This document shows, piece after piece, positions 39,548 through 48,582 of a DNA stretch of 64,000 nucleotides. Source of the stretch: Christensenella massiliensis (lineage in GTDB: Bacteria > Bacillota > Clostridia > Christensenellales > Christensenellaceae); contig LT700187.1 of assembly GCA_900155415.1 (NCBI GenBank), forward strand, positions 1,178,001-1,242,000. The letters are read 5' to 3'. Numbering within the stretch: position 1 is the first letter of the stretch; each line of letters begins with the position of its first letter. The notes beneath the pieces are model-generated. The model was not told the origin of the DNA, did not search any database, and saw only the letters and a list, made by a program, of their open reading frames with translations. The translations under genes and the position numbers were made by a program.

Positions 39548-40480
39548 ATGATATATGATGTTATTATAGCGGGAGCAGGCCCGGCAGGCCTTACGGCTGC
39601 GATCTATGCGTGCCGGGGCGGGCTTAGGACGCTCGTGCTCGAGCGCGCGTTTGCGGGCGGGCAGATGGCGATCAGCCATATCATCGATAATTATCCCGGC
39701 TTTGAAAATGAGGTGACGGGCGCGGCGCTTGCCCACAGCATGAAGCTTCAGGCACAGAACCTTGGAGCGGAGATCGTAACGGAAGAGATCGTGGCGTTTG
39801 AATTGACCGGACAGGTCAAAAAGATCACGACCGCGAAAAATGCCTACGAAGCCAAATCGGTCATTCTGGCGATGGGCGCGTCACCGAAAAAGCTGGGAGT
39901 CAGAGGAGAGGAAGAGCTTGCGGGTGCGGGCGTTTCCTATTGCGCGACGTGCGACGGCGCTTTTTTCCGCGGCAGGGACGTCGCTGTGGTCGGCGGCGGC
40001 AATACGGCTGTGGAGGACGCGCTTTATCTTGCAAAATTCTGCAGCAAGGTTTATCTTGTCCATAGGCGCGACCAGTTCCGCGCCCTGAAAGGTCTGGTGG
40101 ACGCGGCCGCGGCCCTGCCGAACATAGAATTTGTTTTGAGCCATACGCCGGAGGCGATAAGCGGTGAAAACGCCGTGCAAAGCCTGACGGTGAAAGACGT
40201 GAAAACGGGAAAAACAAAGGAGCTCGGCGTTGCGGGAATTTTCATCGCAGTCGGGCAGACGCCGAAGACAGAGCTCGTACGCGGACAGGTTGAGTTGGAC
40301 GAGGCGGGCTTCATTCGGGCGGACGAGACCTGCCGGACGAACCTCGCAGGCGTTTCCTGCGCGGGAGATATCCGCACGAAGCGGCTGCGGCAGATCGTTA
40401 CTGCGGTCGCGGACGGCGCGGTCGCCGCAGACAACAGCCTCGGGCTCGGCTGTGCCGTGCAGGCGGGAAAGGAAAAATAA
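39548..40480 (+). CDS. trxB: Thioredoxin-disulfide reductase
   Basis: A 310-aa FAD/NADPH flavoenzyme that reduces thioredoxin. FAD-binding 'IIAGAGPAGLTAAIYACRGG', the redox-active pair Cys132/Cys135 in 'YCATCDGAFF', the NADPH-binding 'VAVVGGGNTAVEDALYL' with 'HRRDQFRA', and the C-terminal FAD site 'GVSCAGDI' are in order. The start follows AAAGGAGAGG. glmM lies 40 bases downstream and may be co-transcribed. Confidence 0.95.
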   Translation: MIYDVIIAGAGPAGLTAAIYACRGGLRTLVLERAFAGGQMAISHIIDNYPGFENEVTGAALAHSMKLQAQNLGAEIVTEEIVAFELTGQVKKITTAKNAYEAKSVILAMGASPKKLGVRGEEELAGAGVSYCATCDGAFFRGRDVAVVGGGNTAVEDALYLAKFCSKVYLVHRRDQFRALKGLVDAAAALPNIEFVLSHTPEAISGENAVQSLTVKDVKTGKTKELGVAGIFIAVGQTPKTELVRGQVELDEAGFIRADETCRTNLAGVSCAGDIRTKRLRQIVTAVADGAVAADNSLGLGCAVQAGKEK

Positions 40481-40520
40481 AGAGCTCCCTGCGGGAGAAA
40501 TTCAAAATAAGGGGTATACT

Positions 40521-41867
40521 ATGGCACGACTTTTTGGTACGGACGGCGTGCGCGGCATCGCAAACGAGAAGCTCACGTCGAAGCTTGCTTACGATCTCGG
40601 ACGGGCGGGGGCCTATTGCCTGACGAACGAGCTTCACAGTGCGAGGATATTGATCGGAAAGGATACGCGCGGCTCGGGCGATATGCTGGAATCGGCTCTT
40701 GTGGCGGGTATTTGCTCGGCGGGCGCGGAAGCGGTGGTGGCCTGCACGCTGCCCACATCGGCCATTGCCTATATCACCCGGCATTCGGGATACGACGCGG
40801 GCGTGGTCATTTCCGCTTCCCATAATACGGTGGAGTATAACGGGATCAAGTTTTTTAATTCCAGCGGTTACAAGCTGGCGGACGAGATCGAGGACCGCAT
40901 TGAAAATATCATTATGAACGGCTCGGAGACCGTGCCGCAGCCAACCGGGAAAAAAATCGGCAGGCGCGTCCGGCTGAAAAAGGCCGCGCAGGATTATATG
41001 GATTTCGTCGTGGAAACGACGGACGTGCGTCTTGACGGCATGAAGGTCGTGCTCGACTGTGCCAACGGCGCGGCGAGCGAGGTTGCTCCGTGGATCTTCA
41101 AGCTGCTCGGGGCGGAGGTCATCCCCTACTATAATATGCCGGACGGTACGAACATCAACGAAAACTGCGGTTCCACACATCCGGAGCAGCTGTGCAGGCT
41201 GGTTTCCGAGCTTGGCGCAGATGTGGGGCTTGCATTTGACGGCGACGCCGACCGTTTGATCGCCGTGGATGAACACGGCAGTGTGGTGGACGGCGATAAG
41301 ATCATGGCGATCTGTGCGCTCGACATGAAAAAGAGGGGCAGGCTCAGCAAGAATACGGTCGTTGCGACTGTCATGAGCAACATGGGGATGGAAGCGACGC
41401 TCCGCGAAAACGGCGTCGATCTTGTACGCACAGGGGTAGGAGACCGATATGTACTGGAGGAAATGCTGAAAAGCGGCTATAATTTCGGCGGAGAGCAGTC
41501 GGGGCACATTATTTTCCTCGACCATAACACGACCGGAGACGGAATCCTTTCGGGCGTACAGCTGATGTCCGTGATGAAGCGGGAGGATAAACCGCTCGCG
41601 CGTCTTGCGCGCCCGGTCAGCATTTATCCGCAGGTGCTCGTGAACGCATATGTCAGCGACGAGAAAAAGCATGACTATGATAAGGACGAGGAGATCCTCG
41701 CGGCGATCAAAAAGCTGGAGCAGGATTTCCGGGGAGAGGGCAGAGTGCTCATCCGGACGTCGGGAACAGAGCCAATGGTACGCGTGATGCTCGAGGGAAA
41801 AGACAAGGGAGCGATCACCAAGCAGGCGGTGGCAATGGCAAAGCTGATCGAAAAACGGCTGAAATAA
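40521..41867 (+). CDS. glmM: Phosphoglucosamine mutase
   Basis: A 448-aa alpha-D-phosphohexomutase converting glucosamine-6-phosphate to glucosamine-1-phosphate for cell-wall synthesis. 'RLFGTDGVRGIAN' at the start, phosphoserine Ser100 in 'VVISASHN', the magnesium loop 'DGDADR', the sugar loop 'GGEQSGHI' and the phosphate loop 'RTSGTEPMVRV' are all present. ATG at 40521 with GGGG upstream. glmS, the preceding step in the pathway, follows after a terminator. Confidence 0.96.
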   Translation: MARLFGTDGVRGIANEKLTSKLAYDLGRAGAYCLTNELHSARILIGKDTRGSGDMLESALVAGICSAGAEAVVACTLPTSAIAYITRHSGYDAGVVISASHNTVEYNGIKFFNSSGYKLADEIEDRIENIIMNGSETVPQPTGKKIGRRVRLKKAAQDYMDFVVETTDVRLDGMKVVLDCANGAASEVAPWIFKLLGAEVIPYYNMPDGTNINENCGSTHPEQLCRLVSELGADVGLAFDGDADRLIAVDEHGSVVDGDKIMAICALDMKKRGRLSKNTVVATVMSNMGMEATLRENGVDLVRTGVGDRYVLEEMLKSGYNFGGEQSGHIIFLDHNTTGDGILSGVQLMSVMKREDKPLARLARPVSIYPQVLVNAYVSDEKKHDYDKDEEILAAIKKLEQDFRGEGRVLIRTSGTEPMVRVMLEGKDKGAITKQAVAMAKLIEKRLK

Positions 41868-41875
41868 AAAAGGCG

Positions 41876-41897
41876 GGGAGCGTGCAGCAGCGCTCCT
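41876..41897 (+). terminator. Terminator of glmM
   Basis: GGGAGCG and CGCTCCT arms around an 8-base loop, then CTTTTATT. Confidence 0.7.
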
Positions 41898-42002
41898 CTT
41901 TTATTGCCGGGAAGCGCGCCGGATTTCATGTTTCTTTTTAGGGGAAAATCGGATATAATAGAGATATCTCGGCTTAGTAAAACTAAAATCAGGAGAGATA
42001 TT

Positions 42003-43829
42003 ATGTGCGGAATTGTTGGATATGTAGGAGAGAAAAATGTGATCCCCGTTCTGATCGGCGGGCTCAAAAAATTGGAATACCGCGGCTATGACAGCGCAGG
42101 CATCGCGTATCTGGACGGCGGAAAAATGACCATCTATAAGGAGAAGGGCAAGCTGAAGGAGCTCGGGAAGATGGTGGAGGGGAAATGCGCGGAGCATACC
42201 GTCGGCATCGGGCACACCCGCTGGGCGACGCACGGCGAGCCAAACCAGATCAACGCGCACCCGCATACCAATGCGGCGGGCAATCTTGCCATTGTGCATA
42301 ACGGCATCATTGAAAACTATTTACAGCTTCGTGAATGGCTGGAACGGAAAGGGGTCTCGTTCGTATCGGAAACGGATACGGAGATCATCGCACATCTGAT
42401 CGACTATTATCTGGAGGGCGACCTGAAGGAAGCAGTTGCGCAGGCGATCTCGAAGCTCAAGGGAAGCTATGCGCTCGGCGTCGTGTGCGAGCGTTTTCCG
42501 GACGAGATCGTGGCGGTGCGCAAAGACAGCCCGCTCGTCGTAGGCGTAGGACAGGGGGAAAATCTGATCGCGTCGGATATCCCGGCTTTGCTGGAATATA
42601 CGCGCGACGTATATTTCTTAAACAACGGAGAGATCGCCGTTGTGAAGAAAGACAGCGTGAGCCTGTATGATGAAATGCTGAACCCGATCGAGCGCGAGCT
42701 GTTCACTGTGGAATGGGACGTTTCGCAGGCGGAAAAGGCGGGCTATCCCCATTTTATGCTCAAGGAGATCGAAGAGCAGCCCCGCGCCCTTGCGGATACG
42801 CTCAATCCCCGTGTCAAGGACGGAGAGATCAACTTTGACGAGATCGGGATCGACGACGCGATGCTCGCTGAAATCAAAAAAATCACGATCATTGCGTGCG
42901 GCACGGCGTATCATGCGTCGTATGTGGGCAAATATATCATCGAGAGATTCGCGCGCGTTCCGGTCGAGGTGGAGATCGCCTCGGAATTCCGGTATAAAAA
43001 TCCGATCATAAGCGAGGACAATTTTGTCATCGTGGTCAGCCAGTCGGGAGAAACGGCGGATACGATCGCCGCGCTCCGCGAGGCAAAAAGCTGCGGTGCG
43101 TCCGTGCTGGCGATCGCAAATGTCGTCGGCTCCACGATTGCCCGTGAAGCGGACAAGGTGCTGTATACGCGCGCGGGGCTTGAGATCGCCGTTGCGTCCA
43201 CAAAAGCATATACCACGCAGCTGATGGCGCTCTATATGTTCGCGCTCAAGCTTGCCTATGCCAAGGGAAAGCTTTCAAAGGAGGATTACCATACCTATGT
43301 GGCAGAGCTGCAGAAGGTGCCGGAAAACGCGAAAAAGGTGATCGAAAACAAGGAGCTGCTGCAAAAATTTGCTTATGAGCATTTTACGGAGCACAGCGTG
43401 TTCTATATCGGCCGCGGGCTCGATTATGCGATGGCAATGGAGGGCTCCCTGAAGCTGAAGGAAATCAGCTATATCCATTCCGAGGCGTATGCGGGCGGAG
43501 AGCTCAAGCACGGAACGATCGCGCTGATCGAGAAAGGAACGCTCGTCGTCGCGGTACTGACGCAGGGCGAGCTGATCGAAAAGTGTCTCAGCAACGTAAA
43601 AGAGGTCACATCCCGCGGAGCGGTCGTGATGGTGGTCACGCAGGAGAAATATAAAGATATGGTAAAGGACGTTGCGGATAAGATCGTCACCATTCCGGAT
43701 GCGATCGATTTTGAAGCGACGATCACTTCTATTATCCCAATGCAGATATTCGCTTATTATATGGCGGTACAGAAGGGCTGCGATGTGGATAAGCCGAGGA
43801 ACCTTGCCAAAAGCGTGACAGTAGAATAA
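42003..43829 (+). CDS. glmS: Glutamine-fructose-6-phosphate aminotransferase
   Basis: The 608-aa enzyme makes glucosamine-6-phosphate. The mature nucleophile is Cys2 ('MCGIVGYVGEKN'); the glutaminase domain has 'GHTRWATHGEPN' and 'NGIIENY'; two SIS domains follow ('SQSGETADTIAALREAK', 'GRGLDYAMAMEGSLKLKEISYIHSEAYAGGELKHG'), ending 'NLAKSVTVE'. A -10 (TATAAT, 41954-41959) lies upstream. I see no glmS ribozyme in the 135 bases between glmM and glmS. AGGAGAG precedes the ATG. Confidence 0.97.
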   Translation: MCGIVGYVGEKNVIPVLIGGLKKLEYRGYDSAGIAYLDGGKMTIYKEKGKLKELGKMVEGKCAEHTVGIGHTRWATHGEPNQINAHPHTNAAGNLAIVHNGIIENYLQLREWLERKGVSFVSETDTEIIAHLIDYYLEGDLKEAVAQAISKLKGSYALGVVCERFPDEIVAVRKDSPLVVGVGQGENLIASDIPALLEYTRDVYFLNNGEIAVVKKDSVSLYDEMLNPIERELFTVEWDVSQAEKAGYPHFMLKEIEEQPRALADTLNPRVKDGEINFDEIGIDDAMLAEIKKITIIACGTAYHASYVGKYIIERFARVPVEVEIASEFRYKNPIISEDNFVIVVSQSGETADTIAALREAKSCGASVLAIANVVGSTIAREADKVLYTRAGLEIAVASTKAYTTQLMALYMFALKLAYAKGKLSKEDYHTYVAELQKVPENAKKVIENKELLQKFAYEHFTEHSVFYIGRGLDYAMAMEGSLKLKEISYIHSEAYAGGELKHGTIALIEKGTLVVAVLTQGELIEKCLSNVKEVTSRGAVVMVVTQEKYKDMVKDVADKIVTIPDAIDFEATITSIIPMQIFAYYMAVQKGCDVDKPRNLAKSVTVE

Positions 43830-43840
43830 AGCAGACTCGG

Positions 43841-43875
43841 AAAACCGCCGGGAGACGGCCTTTCCCGGCGGTTTT
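43841..43875 (+). terminator. Terminator of glmS
   Basis: AAAACCGCCGGG (43841-43852) pairs with CCCGGCGGTTTT (43864-43875), with more T residues following. Confidence 0.85.
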
Positions 43876-43909
43876 TTCACACGATCCGATGGAATACGGA
43901 GAGAGGTAT

Positions 43910-44464
43910 ATGGCGGAAACGGGTTCAAGAGCTGCAAAGCGAAACGAGGAAAAAAAGAAAAATATATGGGGCTGGATACTGGCGGTCGGTATCGCCGTCG
44001 GAATAGCGCTTCTGGTGCGCGCCTTTTTATTTGAGATCATTCTGGTGGACGGCCCGTCTATGGAGCCGACGCTTTATACGAACGAGCGCCTTGCGGTGGA
44101 AAAGGTGAGCCGGTATGCCGGACTGCCGCAGCGCGGAGATATCGTGATCGTGCATTATTCGGACGGCACGGACAATAATTATGTGAAGCGTGTGATCGGC
44201 CTCCCCGGCGAAACGGTGGAGGTTCGGAACAGTACGGTGTACATCAACGGAGAGGCGCTCGCGGAGGATTATGTCAGCGCGAAGCCGTATGAGGATATGG
44301 CGCCGGTGACCGTTCCTGAGGACACGATATTCGTGATGGGGGACAATCGGGCAAATTCGACGGACAGCCGAATCGTCGGCCCGGTCCGGCAGGATCAGAT
44401 CGTCGGTCATGCGTTTGCCGTTCTGTATCCTTTTGATAAAATGCGGGGGCTGGACGGAGATTGA
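43910..44464 (+). CDS. lepB: Signal peptidase I
   Basis: A 184-aa membrane-bound serine protease with one N-terminal membrane segment (about 20-40). Catalytic Ser50 is in 'DGPSMEPTL' and Lys93 in 'YVKRVIGLPGE'; box E is 'GDNRANSTDSR'. It removes signal peptides from exported proteins, such as those at 34064 and 36591. The start at 43910 has GGAGAGAGG. A damaged copy of its last third lies at 45890-46039. Confidence 0.94.
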   Translation: MAETGSRAAKRNEEKKKNIWGWILAVGIAVGIALLVRAFLFEIILVDGPSMEPTLYTNERLAVEKVSRYAGLPQRGDIVIVHYSDGTDNNYVKRVIGLPGETVEVRNSTVYINGEALAEDYVSAKPYEDMAPVTVPEDTIFVMGDNRANSTDSRIVGPVRQDQIVGHAFAVLYPFDKMRGLDGD

Positions 44465-44545
44465 CCGGCTGGAAAACGGCGGGAGCATTTTATGGGGGCG
44501 AACTAATAAACTGTGGCAACATGCCTTAAGAAAGGGGAATACGCA

Positions 44546-45598
44546 ATGAAGTTATTTGGAAAAGACATGACAAAAGAAGAGCTGTGCAAGCGTGTAGGTG
44601 ACCTGTCGCAGATCGCGGACGCGCGCGAGGGAGTGCTGACTGCGGGAAAAGCGGACGGCGTGCGCGTGATCGACGTCAGGACGGGCGGCGGATTTTCTTT
44701 TTCGATCCTGCCATCCCGGGGAATGGATATCGCGTGGGCGGAATATAAAGGAACCCCCGTCGCTTTCATCGGGAAGACAGGCGTTGTGGGTCCGGCCTAT
44801 TTTGAAAAAGACGGACTCTGCTTCATGCGCGGTTTTTTCGCGGGGCTCATGACGACCTGCGGCCTTACCTATATGGGCGCTCCCTGTACGGATGAAGGAG
44901 AAGAGCTCGGCCTGCACGGACGGATTAGCAATACACCCGCGTATGACGTGGGCGTCAGCCGGGAATGGGAAGGAGACGACTATGTGATCCGCATCCGGGG
45001 AAAAGTTGCAGAAAGCGCCGTGTTTGGCGAAAATATGGTGCTCACGCGGGAATTCACCGTAAAAATGGGCGAACCATGCGTACATGTGCATGACCGGGTG
45101 GAAAACTGCGGGCATAGCGAAGCGCCGTTTATGCTCCTGTATCACTGTAATTTCGGTTATCCGCTGGTCAGCGAGGATACAGTGCTGCTCGAACCGGAAG
45201 GAACGAAGGTACGCGCGCGCGACGCGGAAGGCGAAAAAGGGATCGACCGTTATATGAAATTCGAGAAACCAACGCACGGATATCAGGAGCAGGTATTCTA
45301 TCATGATATTCCCAAGGTAAAAGGAGACGAGAGCTATGCATGTCTGTATAATGAAAAACTCGGTCTGGGCGGATATGTGAAATTCAACCGGGAACAGTTC
45401 GGCCGCTTCGGGGAATGGAAAATGATGGGTGAAGGCGATTATGTAGTGGGCCTCGAACCTTCAAACAGCCTGCCCGAAGGGCGCGACATGGCGCGCAGCC
45501 GCGGACAGCTGATCATGCTACAGCCCGGAGAGATCAAGGATTTTGAATTTACCATCGGGGTAGCCGAGGGCAAAGACGGAGTCGCAAAGATTCTATAG
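44546..45598 (+). CDS. DUF4432 / aldose 1-epimerase-like protein
   Basis: A 350-aa galactose-mutarotase-fold protein of the DUF4432 family: 'ILPSRGMDIAWAEYKGTPVAFI', 'GGLMTTCGLTYMG'-like region (here 'FFAGLMTTCGLTYMGAPC'), 'LHGRISNTPAYDVG', 'LLYHCNFGYPLV', 'GLEPSNSLPEGR'. Likely acts on a sugar or sugar derivative; the substrate is unknown. AAAGGGG precedes the ATG. Monocistronic with a strong terminator. The carbohydrate theme returns at 57-64 kb. Confidence 0.85.
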   Translation: MKLFGKDMTKEELCKRVGDLSQIADAREGVLTAGKADGVRVIDVRTGGGFSFSILPSRGMDIAWAEYKGTPVAFIGKTGVVGPAYFEKDGLCFMRGFFAGLMTTCGLTYMGAPCTDEGEELGLHGRISNTPAYDVGVSREWEGDDYVIRIRGKVAESAVFGENMVLTREFTVKMGEPCVHVHDRVENCGHSEAPFMLLYHCNFGYPLVSEDTVLLEPEGTKVRARDAEGEKGIDRYMKFEKPTHGYQEQVFYHDIPKVKGDESYACLYNEKLGLGGYVKFNREQFGRFGEWKMMGEGDYVVGLEPSNSLPEGRDMARSRGQLIMLQPGEIKDFEFTIGVAEGKDGVAKIL

Positions 45599-45620
45599 GG
45601 CATGACGGCCGTTATATAGT

Positions 45621-45655
45621 AAAAAGCCTGCGCTGCAAAGCGGCGCAGGCTTTTT
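45621..45655 (+). terminator. Terminator of the DUF4432 gene
   Basis: AAAAAGCCTGCGC and GCGCAGGCTTTTTT arms. The edge of the duplicated hsp20 sequence lies at its T run. Confidence 0.85.
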
Positions 45656-45659
45656 TGTA

Positions 45660-45864
45660 TCACCTGATATCGATTTTTTTTTGACTTCTTTTTTTCTTCT
45701 CCGCTTTTAGGAAGAACGATTTTCAAAACGCCGTCCTTCTTAAAATTCGTGAATCCGTCCGAACCGTTGAAGAAGCTGCGCATAAAGCTTCCATCCCAGA
45801 AGCCGAGGTCGTCAAAGCCTCTTGAAATACCATGCCGGTGACCAAATGGAATCAATCCTGCCAT
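45660..45864 (-). pseudogene. Broken second copy of hsp20
   Basis: The sequence is nearly identical to the intact hsp20 at 48583-49020, but codons 43-120 or so are deleted: 'SDGFTNFK' joins directly to 'KDGVLKIVLPKSGEE', removing 234 bases and most of the alpha-crystallin domain. A run of nine T residues replaces eight, shifting the frame before the normal end ('KKIDIR' becomes 'KKNRYQ'). The upstream homology ends at 45889, before the promoter of the intact gene. It cannot make a chaperone. The high identity shows that the duplication is recent. Confidence 0.85.
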
Positions 45865-45889
45865 TTTTATCCATCTCCTTTTTACTTCT

Positions 45890-46039
45890 CCCGAGGACAC
45901 GATATTCGTGATGGGGAACAATCGGGCAAACTCGACGGACAGCCGGATCGTCGGCCCGGCCCGGCAGGATTAGAGCGTCGGGTACGCATTTGCCGTTCTG
46001 TATCCTTTTGACAAAATGCGGGAGCTTGAAGGGCCGTAA
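45890..46039 (+). pseudogene. 3' fragment of a lepB-like signal peptidase gene
   Basis: In frame from 45893 it reads 'EDTIFVMGNNRANSTDSRIV' and so on, closely matching residues 137-184 of the LepB encoded at 43910-44464. Differences include an internal TAG after 'ARQD', GDN changed to GNN in box E, and another C-terminus ('MRELEGP'). So it derives from a diverged lepB copy, not a fresh duplicate of the neighbour. It lacks the catalytic Ser and Lys region. It is joined abruptly to the hsp20 upstream sequence at 45889/45890. Confidence 0.85.
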
Positions 46040-46118
46040 GGCAAAGCCGGATTTTGCACGGCGCATGTCGTTTTGGAGGCTCACCAAAAGTATTCACAGA
46101 TAAAGTGAAGCCGGGGAG

Positions 46119-46147
46119 TTGACAGCGCCCGAAAAAAGATGTATAGT
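46119..46147 (+). promoter_or_regulatory. Promoter of the LacI regulator/URO-D operon
   Basis: TTGACA (46119-46124) and TATAGT (46142-46147), 17 bases apart. Confidence 0.8.
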
Positions 46148-46158
46148 TTTCCCATAAA

Positions 46159-46174
46159 CCGTGCTCGAGCACGG
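46159..46174. promoter_or_regulatory. LacI-type operator
   Basis: CCGTGCTCGAGCACGG is a perfect 16-bp palindrome centred on CG, about 12 bases downstream of the -10, between the promoter and the LacI-family start. Its form is that of LacI-family operators, so autorepression is likely. Confidence 0.7.
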
Positions 46175-46194
46175 AATGAGTAGGAGGATAGAAT

Positions 46195-47250
46195 TTGGGA
46201 GTTACGATCAAACAGATCGCCGAGCTTGCGGGCGTATCGCGCGGAACGGTGGATCGGGCGATCCACGGGAGAGGAGACGTTAACCCGGAAACGAAAGAGA
46301 AAATCGAGCGGGTGATGCGCGAAACGGGCTACCGGCCGAACGCGGTCGCAAAGGCCCTGAAAGCGGCGCAAAACCCAGTGACACTCGACGTGCTCGTTCC
46401 AAGCAGCCCCTTTTATGCGGACCTTCTGCGGGGGGTACGCGCGGCGGAAGAATTTTACGCGCCCTATGGGGTAAGGCTCCGGGTCGCGGAACGGTTTGAA
46501 TTGAACGGAGCGTCGCAGGCGGCGATGCTGAGAAAACTCAGTGAAGAGCATACGGACGGTATTATTATGGCGGCGCTGGACGTTCCGGCTGTGCGGGAGG
46601 CGGTTTCGTGCGCGGCGGAAAAAGTTCCCGTCATCACCTGTAATTCAGATCTCACGGGGGTGAAGCGTCTTTGCTTTGTCGGGCAGGATCATTTCGCGGC
46701 GGGGCGCGCCTCCGGGACGCTGATGGGAAAAATGCTCCCACAGGGGGGGGAAGTCGCGGTGGTGCCGGGCAGTCGGGATATGCTCGCCCACATGCAGCGC
46801 GCTGCGGGTTTTCGGCAGGCGCTTCAGGAGCAGGGGGAATACGAATTGCTCTTAGACGTCCGTGAAACGGGAGAGTCCGACAAGCGGGCCTATGAAGTGG
46901 TCAAAGAGTTGCTGGACAGCCGGAAAAACCTTGCGGGGATCTGCATGACGGGAGGCGGGCAGGCCGGAGCGGGAGCGGCGCTCGCAGATTCCGGACGGGC
47001 CGGGGAAATAAGGCTCGCCTGTTACGATACCCTGCCCGGGACAGTAGAGCATATAAAAAACGGAACCGCGGATTACACGATCGCGCAGGATCCGTTTTTG
47101 CAGGGCTGCCTTCCGGTCAAACTGATGTACGAATACCTCGCGCTGGGCAAGGAGCCGGGACGTGAACGGATTTTTACCCGCATCGACATCCGGGTGAAAG
47201 ATAATGTGGAAGATCAAGAATATGACATGTTTACCGGGGAAGACAGATAA
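46195..47250 (+). CDS. LacI-family transcriptional regulator
   Basis: A 351-aa repressor with the LacI helix-turn-helix and hinge (residues 1-60: 'VTIKQIAELAGVSRGTVDRAIHGRGDVNPETKEKIERVMRETGYRPNAVAKAL') and a periplasmic-binding-like sensor domain ('SPFYADLLRGVRAAEEF', 'GIIMAALDVPAV', 'VPVITCNSD'). The start is TTG at 46195 with AGGAGGATAG upstream. Its operator is probably the palindrome at 46159-46174. The URO-D gene 18 bases downstream is the likely target. Ligand unknown, probably a sugar or related metabolite. Confidence 0.93.
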   Translation: MGVTIKQIAELAGVSRGTVDRAIHGRGDVNPETKEKIERVMRETGYRPNAVAKALKAAQNPVTLDVLVPSSPFYADLLRGVRAAEEFYAPYGVRLRVAERFELNGASQAAMLRKLSEEHTDGIIMAALDVPAVREAVSCAAEKVPVITCNSDLTGVKRLCFVGQDHFAAGRASGTLMGKMLPQGGEVAVVPGSRDMLAHMQRAAGFRQALQEQGEYELLLDVRETGESDKRAYEVVKELLDSRKNLAGICMTGGGQAGAGAALADSGRAGEIRLACYDTLPGTVEHIKNGTADYTIAQDPFLQGCLPVKLMYEYLALGKEPGRERIFTRIDIRVKDNVEDQEYDMFTGEDR

Positions 47251-47268
47251 CACAGGGAGGAAAGAGCA

Positions 47269-48537
47269 ATGAGAAGTACGTCAAGAGAAAGACTGATGAA
47301 AACGCTGGATCATAAAGACCCGGGCAAGGTGGTCGTCGATTTGGGGAGCTCGCTCGTGACGGGGATTTCGGCGGTCGCGCTTACGCGCCTGCGCGAGGCG
47401 CTGGGGCTCGAAAAGCGTCCGGTCAAGGTTTACGAGCCTATGCAGGTGCTCGGGCTGGTGGAAGACGATGTGATCGAAGCGCTGGGGATCGACATAGTGG
47501 GGGTATGCTCGCCCTACACCTGCTATGGAAACAAGAACGAAAGCTGGCAGCCATGGAAAGTGCGGGAAATCGACGTGCTGGTGGGAGAAGGCTTTGAAAC
47601 AAGGGTGGATGAAGAAGGCAACACCTATGTATACCCGCAGGGCGACCGATCTGTGCCGCCGAGCGCGAAAATGCCGTCGGGCGGCTATTATTTCGACAAT
47701 CTCGTCCGCCAGGGAGACATCAGCCATGAAAACCTGAACGGCCGCGAGGATTTCAAAAACGATTTCGCGTGTATGACGGACGAGGTGGTAGAGTCGATCC
47801 GCGGGCGTGTGGCCGATTACTATGAAAATACGGGCTATGGCATCAACGTGGGGAATTTTATGTGCGGCCCCGGGGACGCGGCGGCAATTCCGGGTGCGGG
47901 CCAGAAAGTGACGAAAGGGATCCGTAGCGTGGAAGAATGGCTGGTAGCGCATTACACGGAACCGGAATATGTGCACGATGTATACGATTATCTTGTGGAG
48001 GAAGCGCTCAAGACCTATGGAAAGCTGAAAAAAGCGCTTGGGGATATGCCGCAGGTCATACAGGTCAGCGGAACGGATTTCGGTACGCAGCGCAGCGAAT
48101 TTATTTCACCGGATATGTACCGGGAGTTCTATAAGCCGTACCATACGAAAGTCAACAAGTGGATACACGAGAACACGAACTGGAAGGTGATGTATCATAC
48201 CTGCGGCTCGATCGTTAATCTTCTGGACGATCTCGCAGAAACGGGGATCGACATCTTAAATCCCGTGCAGTGCTCTGCCGACGGAATGGATCCGCATATG
48301 CTGAAAGAAAAGTACGGAGATAGGTTCGTATTCTGGGGCGGCGGCGTGGATACGCAGAAGACGCTGCCGTTCGGCACGCCGGACGAGGTGTACGACGAAG
48401 TGTTGGAGAGGTTGAAAATATTCGCGCCGGGCGGCGGGTTCGTTTTCAATACGATCCACAATATTCAAGCGCCCACGCCGACGGAAAACATTCTGGCGAT
48501 GTTTGAAGCCATCAGGGATTATAACAAAGATAAATAA
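47269..48537 (+). CDS. Uroporphyrinogen decarboxylase-family protein, methyltransferase-like
   Basis: A 422-aa TIM-barrel protein of the URO-D/MtaA superfamily. It has 'YHTCGSIVNLLDDLAETGIDILNPVQ', where His-x-Cys is the zinc site of the MtaA/MtbA corrinoid methyltransferases rather than a heme-pathway enzyme, and a late 'GGGFVFNTIHNIQAPTPTENILAMFEA'. It has a strong ribosome site (AGGGAGGAAAG) and belongs to the LacI operon. Without a corrinoid protein nearby its methyl or other substrate is unknown. Two more members are at 55159 and 56331. Confidence 0.85.
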   Translation: MRSTSRERLMKTLDHKDPGKVVVDLGSSLVTGISAVALTRLREALGLEKRPVKVYEPMQVLGLVEDDVIEALGIDIVGVCSPYTCYGNKNESWQPWKVREIDVLVGEGFETRVDEEGNTYVYPQGDRSVPPSAKMPSGGYYFDNLVRQGDISHENLNGREDFKNDFACMTDEVVESIRGRVADYYENTGYGINVGNFMCGPGDAAAIPGAGQKVTKGIRSVEEWLVAHYTEPEYVHDVYDYLVEEALKTYGKLKKALGDMPQVIQVSGTDFGTQRSEFISPDMYREFYKPYHTKVNKWIHENTNWKVMYHTCGSIVNLLDDLAETGIDILNPVQCSADGMDPHMLKEKYGDRFVFWGGGVDTQKTLPFGTPDEVYDEVLERLKIFAPGGGFVFNTIHNIQAPTPTENILAMFEAIRDYNKDK

Positions 48538-48541
48538 CCGC

Positions 48542-48578
48542 AAAAAGGCCCGTACCGCTCTGCGGCACGGGCCTTTTT
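48542..48578 (+). terminator. Terminator of the LacI-URO-D operon
   Basis: AAAAAGGCCCGT and ACGGGCCTTTTT arms. Confidence 0.85.
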
Positions 48579-48582
48579 TATG

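Noticed and set aside
41868-42002. glmS ribozyme
   Set aside because: The gap before glmS is only 135 bases and contains a terminator and a promoter; none of the conserved ribozyme core is visible.
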